DNA from: an uncultured Oscillibacter sp.
GTDB lineage: Bacteria; Bacillota; Clostridia; Oscillospirales; Oscillospiraceae
Assembly (NCBI GenBank): GCA_900542115.1
Contig: UQMC01000119.1
Coordinates: 1 to 5,407 of the forward strand
Length of the DNA stretch: 5,407 nt
Reading direction: 5' to 3'
Made by a program: the position numbers and the translations under genes. How positions within the stretch are numbered: position 1 is the first letter of the stretch; each line of letters begins with the position of its first letter. Below the pieces are notes generated by a model. That model searched no databases. It was given only the letters and a program-made list of their open reading frames with translations, and was not told the origin of the DNA. Below are positions 1 through 5,323 of this stretch, in pieces.

Positions 1-3
1 ATA

Positions 4-20
4 AAGCCCTTATAGGGCTT
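4..20 (-). terminator. Distal hairpin after the minus-strand operon
   Basis: A perfect 7-bp stem (AAGCCCT / AGGGCTT) with a 3-nt loop lies 34 bases beyond the stop of the 289-aa gene. Read on the minus strand it is followed by a short T-rich end (about TTTAT, with the first T's inside the stem). It can therefore act as a weak intrinsic terminator for the leftward operon, in tandem with the hairpin at 28-46. The T-tract is short, and the window ends three bases later. Confidence 0.5.
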
Positions 21-27
21 ACTCAAG

Positions 28-50
28 CCTCCGGCTTAGCCGGAGGTTTT
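28..50 (+). terminator. GC-rich intrinsic terminator, best on the plus strand
   Basis: A perfect 8-bp stem (CCTCCGGC / GCCGGAGG) with loop TTA is followed on the plus strand by TTTT. The T-run points rightward, so it would best stop transcription entering from the left of the window. On the minus strand the same hairpin follows the 289-aa gene by 7 bases, but its tail there (CTTGAG) is poor. It is plausibly a shared, bidirectional terminator between converging units, with 4-20 helping on the minus side. Confidence 0.6.
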
Positions 51-53
51 GAC

Positions 54-923
54 TTATGGCAGATATTCTTCCGTGATCCGATACCGGCTGATGCCGAAGG
101 CGTTGCTCCGCTCCGTGATCTCCGGCGGGATCTTGGGCAGATACTTCTTGCTGAAGCTGGTATCTCCGAAGTAGGCGTCAAAGCTTGCCACCGGCAGGAC
201 GACCCACTCGCAATCATCCTGCCGGTTGGCGAGGTAATAGCGGATCAGCGTACAGACAACCTCGGATGGAATTTCCTTCGGAAGCGCTGTTGTTACTTTT
301 TCGGTCAGTTCAGGCGGCAGCTCCGACACCTCTCTGCGCAGCGGCCCCAGCTCCAACGCATCGGCAAGGACATCATCAAAGCGCAGTGTCCAGGCGCCCT
401 TGGTTTGGGACGCAAAAATCGGGATCTGATACTGCATCACCTTACTTCGCCATGCGGCGGCAAACTTGGACTGAATGACCTCCGCATACTTGAGCGAGGT
501 GCTGCGCACCTTTTCCGGATGTGTCAGCATGAAGTCCGCAGCACGGAGGACATGGCGGAGGAACCAACCGGTTCCGTCCGCATCCACCAGCTCCGGGAAC
601 TCCGTGTGTAGCTCTGAAAAGTCCGTTTGGAATTGCCATTCCTTGCCCGGCACACGCTTCCCGTCCTCCGGTACACTGCACCAGGCGCGGAGCGCACGGC
701 GGGCGTAGTCAATTCGATCATGCGGATCACCCGAAATGACCGCGCCGTCCTTGCGGTGGAACAGATACCCGCGGGCCAGGATGGTCAAAATCCGCGCCAT
801 CCCCTCAAACTCCAGGATCGTGGTAAAGGTGAAGCGGCCCAGCCATGTCGTGTCGCTCTTCTTGCTGGCGGTATAGGAAACCGTTCCGGTATACGCGCAG
901 AATTCCTCCCATTCGTTAATCAT
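54..923 (-). CDS. Unknown 289-aa protein, partner of the RNA-polymerase-like gene
   Basis: I do not recognise this protein. The start (MINEWEEF) is chosen at 923 because GGAGG lies 6 nt upstream and because it overlaps the end of the polymerase-like gene by 8 bp (ATGATTAA), which indicates translational coupling. The open frame extends to 1004, but those 27 extra codons are Cys/Arg-rich, lie inside the upstream gene and are unlikely to be used. No signal peptide or membrane segment is evident, so it is probably cytoplasmic. Residues 36-55 are hydrophobic and Leu/Ile-rich. Residues 120-165 look helical and contain Trp, Lys and Arg. Residues 193-220 are rich in charged residues and proline. The C-terminus (about 238-289) is aromatic and basic. 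I see no zinc cluster, Walker motif or nuclease motif. Position alone suggests that it works with the polymerase-like protein, for example as an accessory or specificity factor; that is inference. Confidence 0.85.
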   Translation of the reverse strand: MINEWEEFCAYTGTVSYTASKKSDTTWLGRFTFTTILEFEGMARILTILARGYLFHRKDGAVISGDPHDRIDYARRALRAWCSVPEDGKRVPGKEWQFQTDFSELHTEFPELVDADGTGWFLRHVLRAADFMLTHPEKVRSTSLKYAEVIQSKFAAAWRSKVMQYQIPIFASQTKGAWTLRFDDVLADALELGPLRREVSELPPELTEKVTTALPKEIPSEVVCTLIRYYLANRQDDCEWVVLPVASFDAYFGDTSFSKKYLPKIPPEITERSNAFGISRYRITEEYLP

Positions 924-3900
924 CCTGCACCTCCAGAACATTTTTCTCGATGTACTCCGGCAGCAGCTCCCACAGCAGGTCGCGTCTGCCGAGGGCCACC
1001 ACATAGCGCACGGCCAGAGCCGGTCTTACAATCGCGGTCAGCAGCTCCCGGCACTTGGCCGTCACCGCATCACGGTAGCTCCGGGAGGCGGATTTGTCCG
1101 CGAAGGCGCTCATCATGGCGGTGAAGGCTTTCGAGTCGCTTTCACGGAACAGCTGCTTTTTCTCCCTGTCGGTGTTCTCGTCCTCCATATCACAGACAAT
1201 GTCTCCGAGGATGCGATAGCCGCCGAAGCAGAAATCGGTCAGCAGATCGTATATATCTTCAAATACCGGCAGCCATTCCCGCAGGAAGCGCTCCCGAGCA
1301 TCCTCGTCCATAAGGTGCCATGCCTGCTCCCGCATGGCTTGCCGCAGGGCAGACACCTTTTCCGGCGGCAGGCTGCCGAACAGGGCGTACAGCTCGTCAG
1401 GATCGTATGCGTCCTCCTGCCCTCTGGCATACAGAATGCGCTCCACATCGCTCTTCCGCTTTTTCTCCTTCAACGGAACGCGGCAGGCCCGGATGCGGGA
1501 GAGGCAGGCATCGTAATCCTGAAGCAGCGCATCTACCGCCGCCAGCTTATCGGAGTTCAGCTGCTCCTTCCAGTCCGGCTGCCGGGCGAAGGAAAACAGC
1601 TCCTCGTCCTTGACGGGCCTTGCCTTGATGCGCGGCGTGTTCTTTTTCAGCTGCTGTGCCAGATACGGCAGGCGCTCCACGTTGGAGTCTACCGCGTCCC
1701 AATCCACCTTTTTGAAAAACGCCTTTACCCTGGCGGCATGGGTAGGCTCATACCAGGCGCGCCGGGTCTCCGCCTCCTCTACCAGCGTCTTATATTTGAG
1801 GAAGGCACTGCGCTTGACGGCCTTATGGGTCAGGTACTCATCCAGATCCGGACGGATGCCGCTCTTAGCCGAGTCGATCTCCAGCCCGGTAAGGATGGCT
1901 AATGTTTCCGTCTCCTCCCGGCAGCGCGCCCGCTCCTCGGCGTCGGAGTTTTCGTTGTAGGCAATGATGCTGCAATCCAGCGCGGCATTGCAGATCTGAC
2001 CGACGCGGGAGGAAAAGGTGCTGCGAACGGTCTCAAAGCGTGCCTCCCAGTCGTCGGCACTGCGGATCTGGGGCTGGGCCGTAGGGATCATCAGCAGAGG
2101 AATGTTCTCTGTGTTGGTGAGGGATTTGTGTTTCTCGTAGCGGTAGAGGTTGTAGTTGCGGCGGACGCAGGCATTCAGGATTGGATCAGATATGGTCTTG
2201 ATCATATCGCCGTCGTAGTCAGCGCCGCCCAGCCGCTCCGCAGCCAGCATATTGGAATCCACCATCACCACATCCGTCAGGTGCCCGAAATAGTAATGCC
2301 GCATCTGCTTTCTCTCTTCCTTCGCGTCGTAGAAGGAAAGCTGTAGCTCCTCGTTGCGGGCAATGTGCGGATTGCGTAGCAGCGTGCAGGCGTCGTCATG
2401 GGCATAGGCTGCCTGAGGTGCATAGAAGGAACTCTCCGGGAAGTGGTCGGTCATGACGGTGCTGTAAAACATCCGTTGCCTGCGTTTGCGCGGCGGAACA
2501 GTCGGGAGCAGAAATGCCAGAAAGTCCAGAAGATCACCGGAAAGATAACGGTTGTCTCCCGCTACGATCAACCGGCCGACGGCGTACTGCTCCACGATTT
2601 TATCGGCTTCATCCTCCAGTCGCTTGGCATAGACCGGTTCGTTGATGAAGCTTGGATTCTTTTTCAGCACGGCGGCAAGGATCTGGTCCTTGCCTTGGTG
2701 TCGTTCCCACCAGCTGACCCGCTCAAACTTCTCCAGAAAGTAATTCTGCCGAAACGATTCATCGGCGCAGAAATTGTAATACGCCAGTTCCGTCTGCTTG
2801 GTGAGCCAATTTCGCTCGTCTGTCTCCGGGCTGTGGTCCCAGCCGTCCGGCAGATCGGCAGGGCGGAACTCGTCACCCTGAATGGAAACGGTGGTCAGAA
2901 ACTGATAGTTCAGCTCGGTGGTCTGTTCCGGTTTCTCCTTGCTCACATTGGTGATGTACAGCGCATGGCGGTACTTGCGAAACACCGTCCGGTAGTCCTC
3001 CCAGTTCATGCCACTGGCAGTGAGCCAGCCGTATCCCTTGAACATGCTCTTGGTGAGGATGACGTCCACATCCCGGACGGAATGCTCCATGCCCCACAGA
3101 TCGGTGATGGTGTCCGTCCCGCAGAGGGTCAGGAAGTCTTTGAAGTCCACCTCGTGCAGCATACCCTTGACATAGGGCATACGGATCTGGAATGAGGTGT
3201 GGACTTTCTTCCCGCACAGCTTCTCGTCCACGACGCGGGCATATTCTTTTGAGATCAGCCCCTCGCCGTCGAAGCAGGTGATTTCAATGTCCTCTTTTTT
3301 CTCCACCCGGTGATATTTGCGGGTACTGCTCTGCGTTCCGTCGTCCTCTACGGTGATGACGCTGACATTCCGCTCTGTGCGCGTAGGATTGTCGATGACC
3401 ACCACCCGGTGGGGCCGGTCAATGCCGATGCCGTCAATGCGGATACCGCTGGACAGCATCAGGCCGTTGTAGGCATAGAGCTTGCTGAGCTGGCAGTCAC
3501 CGATGGTCATATCCATCATGATGCGGCGGCACACCGTGTCATAAAAATCCTCCCGGATGAAGGCCAGCCGCGCCTGCCGGCTCATGCTGCCCGAACGCTC
3601 AAAGGCGAGGTAACGATGTGCCCCGGAGCCAAAGTCCAGGCTGACACCTTCGGGACGGAACAGGGCCCTGGCCTTCTCCTGCCGGATCAGGTGTTTCTTT
3701 CTGGCGCCGCTCCGGTCGAAGATGCCGGAGAAGTCCATATAGAAAATGATGTCCGAGAGATCCGTCACCAGCTGCCCACCGGGTCTTCCGGTGAAGGCAT
3801 CGCCGTGCAGCACGCACATGATCTGATAGAACAGTGCGTTATCGTCCTGCTCGTGAGGTGCGGAAAGTGATTTGCATTTCTCTGTCTCGGCGGCGCTGAG

Positions 3901-3990
3901 ATGGAAGGTATATGTCCCGTCCTGCTGCCTGCCATAGCTGATCACGGCTCTGGCGGACAGCTCGTAGATCCTGTATTTTACCAGCGGCAT
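916..3990 (-). CDS. Single-chain two-barrel RNA polymerase-like protein (cellular RdRP / YonO type)
   Basis: This 1024-aa protein carries Asp-Tyr-Asp-Gly-Asp at residues 591-595 (bases 2206-2220) in the context GGADYDGDM. That is the metal-binding DxDGD motif of the superfamily joining eukaryotic RNA-dependent RNA polymerases (QDE-1, plant RDRs) and phage YonO-like polymerases. Upstream, RNPH at 539-542 matches the Arg-Asn-Pro element that precedes the motif in cellular RdRPs. FQIRMPYVKGM (267-277) and KSMFKGYGW (314-322) offer lysines (K275, K314, K318) that could belong to the first barrel. Residues 1-230 and about 640-1024 are unassigned; the C-terminal part is helical and highly charged. 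By family it should polymerise RNA in the cytoplasm; whether the template is DNA (as for YonO) or RNA cannot be told. The start follows AGGAGGTGA with 7 nt spacing from AGGAGG, and an in-frame TGA lies just upstream. It is first in a two-gene operon. All three catalytic aspartates are present and the frame is intact. The superfamily call is strong, the exact subfamily moderate. Confidence 0.85.
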   Translation of the reverse strand: MPLVKYRIYELSARAVISYGRQQDGTYTFHLSAAETEKCKSLSAPHEQDDNALFYQIMCVLHGDAFTGRPGGQLVTDLSDIIFYMDFSGIFDRSGARKKHLIRQEKARALFRPEGVSLDFGSGAHRYLAFERSGSMSRQARLAFIREDFYDTVCRRIMMDMTIGDCQLSKLYAYNGLMLSSGIRIDGIGIDRPHRVVVIDNPTRTERNVSVITVEDDGTQSSTRKYHRVEKKEDIEITCFDGEGLISKEYARVVDEKLCGKKVHTSFQIRMPYVKGMLHEVDFKDFLTLCGTDTITDLWGMEHSVRDVDVILTKSMFKGYGWLTASGMNWEDYRTVFRKYRHALYITNVSKEKPEQTTELNYQFLTTVSIQGDEFRPADLPDGWDHSPETDERNWLTKQTELAYYNFCADESFRQNYFLEKFERVSWWERHQGKDQILAAVLKKNPSFINEPVYAKRLEDEADKIVEQYAVGRLIVAGDNRYLSGDLLDFLAFLLPTVPPRKRRQRMFYSTVMTDHFPESSFYAPQAAYAHDDACTLLRNPHIARNEELQLSFYDAKEERKQMRHYYFGHLTDVVMVDSNMLAAERLGGADYDGDMIKTISDPILNACVRRNYNLYRYEKHKSLTNTENIPLLMIPTAQPQIRSADDWEARFETVRSTFSSRVGQICNAALDCSIIAYNENSDAEERARCREETETLAILTGLEIDSAKSGIRPDLDEYLTHKAVKRSAFLKYKTLVEEAETRRAWYEPTHAARVKAFFKKVDWDAVDSNVERLPYLAQQLKKNTPRIKARPVKDEELFSFARQPDWKEQLNSDKLAAVDALLQDYDACLSRIRACRVPLKEKKRKSDVERILYARGQEDAYDPDELYALFGSLPPEKVSALRQAMREQAWHLMDEDARERFLREWLPVFEDIYDLLTDFCFGGYRILGDIVCDMEDENTDREKKQLFRESDSKAFTAMMSAFADKSASRSYRDAVTAKCRELLTAIVRPALAVRYVVALGRRDLLWELLPEYIEKNVLEVQDD
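928..934 (-). promoter_or_regulatory. Ribosome binding site inside the upstream gene
   Basis: GGAGGTG on the minus strand, with GGAGG 6 nt before ATG at 923, lies within the last codons of the polymerase-like gene. It decides the start of the 289-aa gene over the longer frame beginning at 1004. Confidence 0.8.
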
Positions 3991-3994
3991 CGGC

Positions 3995-4003
3995 TCACCT
4001 CCT
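3995..4003 (-). promoter_or_regulatory. Perfect Shine-Dalgarno of the polymerase-like gene
   Basis: AGGAGGTGA on the minus strand is a nine-base match to the anti-Shine-Dalgarno, with AGGAGG 7 nt before ATG at 3990. It overlaps the proximal arm of the inverted repeat (4001-4026), so a protein bound there would also lie next to the start of the message. Strong translation is expected. Confidence 0.85.
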
Positions 4004-4026
4004 CATGCTTCTATTCTATCATGAGG
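4001..4026. promoter_or_regulatory. Candidate operator: inverted repeat around the -10 box
   Basis: CCTCATG (4001-4007) and CATGAGG (4020-4026) form a perfect 7-bp inverted repeat with a 12-nt spacer. The spacer contains the presumed -10 box (TAGAAT on the minus strand, 4013-4018). Transcription would start near 4006, so the two arms would not both be in the RNA. A dimeric repressor site therefore fits better than an RNA hairpin. A candidate ligand is the HTH protein encoded next door, but this is only inference from position. Confidence 0.45.
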
Positions 4027-4040
4027 TTCCAAATTTGCAA
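4013..4040 (-). promoter_or_regulatory. Sigma-A-like promoter for the leftward operon
   Basis: On the minus strand TTGCAA (4040-4035) is followed after 16 bp by TAGAAT (4018-4013). Each differs from the vegetative consensus (TTGACA / TATAAT) by one or two bases. The -10 box ends 22 bp before the start codon, leaving room for a short leader with the full ribosome binding site. Confidence 0.5.
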
Positions 4041-4050
4041 TATAAATACT

Positions 4051-4078
4051 GCTCCCACTTTTTCAGTGGGAGCTTTTT
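4051..4078 (+). terminator. Strong rightward intrinsic terminator in the divergent region
   Basis: GCTCCCAC (4051-4058) pairs perfectly with GTGGGAGC (4066-4073); one more T-A pair is possible, giving 9 bp with a 5-nt loop. The run TTTTT (4074-4078) follows directly. On the minus strand it has no T-tail, so it is directional. It lies 41 bases before the first rightward gene with no gene ending before it. It may block antisense transcription out of the polymerase-like gene, act as a leader attenuator of the rightward operon, or be the old terminator of a gene displaced by the leftward cassette. Confidence 0.8.
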
Positions 4079-4118
4079 GCTTGCAGCTCTCAACAAAAAA
4101 TTATAAAGGAGGAATCCA

Positions 4119-4328
4119 ATGCAAGAATCCACATTCACCAACTATGACCAGCTGCCGCTGTTCCTCAACGCGAACACGGTGGCGCAGGTGCTGGGCGTGT
4201 CCATCTCCAGCGCCTATGAGCTCATGCACGAGACGGGCTTCCCAGCGCTGCGGATCGGCAGCCGCATCGTGGTACCCAAAGAAAAGTTCTGTCGGTGGGT
4301 CGATGCGCAGACAGGAGGTGATGCCTGA
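4119..4328 (+). CDS. Excisionase/MerR-like helix-turn-helix DNA-binding protein (69 aa)
   Basis: A small HTH_17-type protein. Residues 14-35 (LFLNANTVAQVLGVS, then ISSAYELM) form the helix-turn-helix. They are followed by the typical wing GFPALRIGSRIVVPKEKFCRWVDAQ (about 40-64), in which a basic Arg-Ile-Gly-x-Arg turn precedes a pre-terminal helix. Such proteins bend DNA as excisionases or act as small regulators of mobile elements. The length is normal for the family. The start follows AAAGGAGG with 6 nt spacing. Its stop overlaps the next start by one base (TGATG), and the next gene's ribosome binding site lies within its last codons. No integrase is in view, so excisionase and transcriptional or replication regulator remain equally possible. 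It is also the natural candidate for binding the inverted repeat in the divergent region. Confidence 0.88.
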   Translation: MQESTFTNYDQLPLFLNANTVAQVLGVSISSAYELMHETGFPALRIGSRIVVPKEKFCRWVDAQTGGDA

Positions 4329-4771
4329 TGTTCCAGCGCTGGCCCAAGCGGGACCTGAACAAACACTACTATCTCGTTCCCAACGAAGTCTTCAATCTCG
4401 GCCTCAGCTCTCATGAAATCGCCGTCTACAACTACCTCCTGCGCTGCGAAGATCGCAGGACCTACCAGTGCCATCCCAGCTACCGCACCATCGGTCGGGC
4501 GGTACAGCTGAGTGAAAACACCGTGCGGAAGTATGTGGCCGGCCTGGAGGAAAAGGGGCTCATCCGCACCGAACCCAGCACCATCACCACGAAGGATGGC
4601 CGCGTGCGCAATGGCAGTCTTATCTACACCATCCGTCCCATTCAGGAAGCACTGGAGCTGAACTATCAGCGGCAGTTCCTGCGGGCGGAGCGTGACATGG
4701 AACGGGCAAGAGCAGAGAAGCGGCTGGCCGAGTTAAATCAGCAGAACAAGAAGGGGGAAGAAAGCGCATGA
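4328..4771 (+). CDS. Winged-helix protein, replication-initiator-like (HTH_36 type, 147 aa)
   Basis: Residues 12-40 (HYYLVPNEVFNLGLSSHEIAVYNYLL) and 48-80 (HPSYRTIGRAVQLSENTVRKYVAGLEEKGLI) form a winged helix in which TIGRAVQLSENTVRKYV is the helix-turn-helix. This resembles HTH_36 proteins and the N-terminal part of RepA-like initiators common on Firmicute mobile elements. Residues 81-103 form the beta wing. Residues 108-140 are strongly charged (Arg, Glu, Ala) and likely a coiled coil or extended helix. It is shorter than full RepA proteins and lacks their C-terminal domain, so a regulator role is equally possible. AGGAGGTGAT lies just upstream (GGAGG is 9 nt before the ATG). Its end overlaps the next start in an ATGA, so the genes are translationally coupled. 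Cytoplasmic, DNA-binding. Confidence 0.85.
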   Translation: MFQRWPKRDLNKHYYLVPNEVFNLGLSSHEIAVYNYLLRCEDRRTYQCHPSYRTIGRAVQLSENTVRKYVAGLEEKGLIRTEPSTITTKDGRVRNGSLIYTIRPIQEALELNYQRQFLRAERDMERARAEKRLAELNQQNKKGEESA

Positions 4772-4968
4772 TGCAGCAGATTGCAAACTTTATCGTAGAC
4801 CATGACCCGATGATGGTTCTCCAGCGCACGCACGACACAGTACGCTACATCCGGTGGGCGTGGAACAAGGATCATGCCGACCTCATTGATGAAGACGGAC
4901 TTCGCCTGTTTCTCTGCGATGAACATCGCGGCGAGCTGACCGAGGAGCAGAAGGTTTTCGCCCGCTGA
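4768..4968 (+). CDS. Small unknown protein (66 aa), probably the 5' part of a frame cut by TGA
   Basis: I do not recognise the family. The protein is acidic, with a Trp- and His-containing core (around VRYIRWAWNKDHADLIDEDG, 25-44) and no membrane segment. It starts in an ATGA overlap with the winged-helix gene; a second ATG follows at once. The upstream purine run AAGGGGG is a mediocre ribosome binding site, so coupling is likely important. After TGA at 4966 the same frame stays open for another 53 codons to a TGA at 5128, with protein-like composition. The native protein is therefore plausibly about 120 aa, and this copy either carries a nonsense change or is naturally split. Confidence 0.65.
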   Translation: MMQQIANFIVDHDPMMVLQRTHDTVRYIRWAWNKDHADLIDEDGLRLFLCDEHRGELTEEQKVFAR

Positions 4969-4980
4969 TGCCGCGACGAG

Positions 4981-5130
4981 ATGCGGAGCGTCTATGAGGA
5001 AATGTGCGTGCGCTTACTGCAACATGAGATCATGCTGGAGCGTGGCATGGTGCCGGACAGCAGCACCTACCGCAGCGTGTTCTGCACGGAAGGAGGTGAT
5101 GCGCCATGGATGCTTGACCAAGCGGGATGA
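4981..5130 (+). CDS. Downstream half of the interrupted small frame (49 aa from first ATG)
   Basis: This is the in-frame continuation of the preceding small gene beyond TGA 4966; the open stretch starts at 4969 and the first ATG is at 4981 (MRSVYEEMCVRLL). Composition looks coding: an amphipathic segment with Glu, Met, Leu and Arg, then a C-terminus ending APWMLDQAG. There is no good ribosome binding site before 4981, so independent expression would rely on reinitiation 12 nt after the stop. Its own stop overlaps the next start (ATGA, 5127-5130), which supports the view that translation normally reaches this point. It could be a real separate small gene or the tail of a 120-aa pseudogene. Confidence 0.45.
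   Translation: MRSVYEEMCVRLLQHEIMLERGMVPDSSTYRSVFCTEGGDAPWMLDQAG
5091..5100 (+). promoter_or_regulatory. Perfect Shine-Dalgarno leading into an interrupted start
   Basis: AGGAGGTGAT lies 5 nt before ATG at 5106. That ATG opens only Met-Asp-Ala before TGA at 5115, yet the same frame continues from 5118 through ATG 5127 to the stop at 5301. The site looks like the original start of the 58-aa frame, now separated from it by one stop codon. The 12 bases AGGAGGTGATGC also occur at 4313-4324, before the winged-helix gene. Confidence 0.55.
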
Positions 5131-5303
5131 CTGCCTTTTCCGCAAAGCGCCGCAGAGCGGCTGAAGTGCGCGTCAGCGCCGAAAATTCTCGCTTCGAGAA
5201 TGACAAGTTTCGCCTTCGTGGTACGGAACGGAGCGATTGCCCCGTTCCGACCCCTTCGGCAGGCGGGCTAAGCCCACACCCCTATCAACACAAAGAAAAA
5301 TGA
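5127..5303 (+). CDS. Possible 58-aa basic protein over the palindromic region
   Basis: The frame opens at the ATG of an ATGA overlap with the preceding small frame and runs for 58 codons to TGA 5301. The product begins MTAFSAKRRRAAEV and is Arg/Lys-rich in its first half and Pro/Ser/Gly-rich near the end (PTPSAGGLSPHPY). I recognise no domain. In favour of a gene: the ATGA coupling, and a well-placed Shine-Dalgarno/ATG at 5091-5108 in the same frame upstream, interrupted by TGA 5115. Against: it covers a run of hairpins that may be a transfer origin, where open frames can be accidental. The next gene's ribosome binding site begins 5 bases after its stop. Confidence 0.4.
   Translation: MTAFSAKRRRAAEVRVSAENSRFENDKFRLRGTERSDCPVPTPSAGGLSPHPYQHKEK
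5149..5275 (+). other. Palindrome cluster, candidate origin of transfer (oriT)
   Basis: Perfect inverted repeats follow one another: GCCGC/GCGGC (5149-5161), GCGC/GCGC (5168-5179), ATTCTCG/CGAGAAT with loop CTT (5185-5201), CGGAACGG/CCGTTCCG with a 10-nt loop (5224-5249), and GGGC/GCCC (5265-5275). The third is followed after GAC by AAGTTTCGCCTT. This resembles the arrangement in MOBQ-type (RSF1010-like) origins, where a TTTCTC/GAGAAA repeat precedes AAGTGCGCCCT with the nick site. None of the hairpins has a plus-strand T-tract, so they are not rightward terminators. The position before a new, well-initiated gene fits an oriT next to mobilization genes. This is an inference by resemblance. 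Confidence 0.4.
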
Positions 5304-5323
5304 ATTTAAAGGAGATAAAGATT

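Noticed and set aside
924..1004. 27-codon N-terminal extension of the 289-aa protein
   Set aside because: The extension is Cys/Trp/Arg-rich, lies entirely inside the upstream gene and lacks a ribosome binding site at 1004, whereas ATG 923 has GGAGG at ideal spacing.
2398..3195. 265-codon plus-strand open frame inside the polymerase-like gene
   Set aside because: It lies wholly antisense to an intact gene with catalytic motifs, has no ribosome binding site worth noting, and its product resembles no family. GC-rich coding DNA often gives such antisense frames. The same reasoning covers the plus-strand frames at 627-1124, 1315-1902 and 3310-3870.
4041..4046. TATAAA as a rightward -10 box
   Set aside because: No -35-like sequence lies 16-18 bp upstream, and transcription would begin at the edge of the terminator hairpin; possible only with an activator.
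4077..4106. Promoter TTGCTT-N18-TTATAA for the rightward operon
   Set aside because: The start point would fall about 4113, downstream of the AAAGGAGG ribosome binding site, so the message would lack it.
3901..4416. 171-codon plus-strand frame crossing the divergent region
   Set aside because: It runs through the promoter, the terminator and two better-supported genes in another frame; the translated tail is Ser/Arg/Gln-rich shadow sequence.
4966..4995. Selenocysteine insertion at TGA 4966 (UGA-UGC context)
   Set aside because: The only nearby stem is a 4-bp CCGC/GCGG without a GU-containing loop, and the protein shows no redox motif around the site.
4968..4997. Gene starting at ATG 4968 (TGATG overlap)
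   Set aside because: It stops after nine codons (MPRRDAERL).
5180..5201. ATTCTCG/CGAGAAT hairpin as a leftward terminator
   Set aside because: On the minus strand it is followed by TTTTC, but no leftward gene ends here, and it belongs to a group of hairpins without terminator tails.
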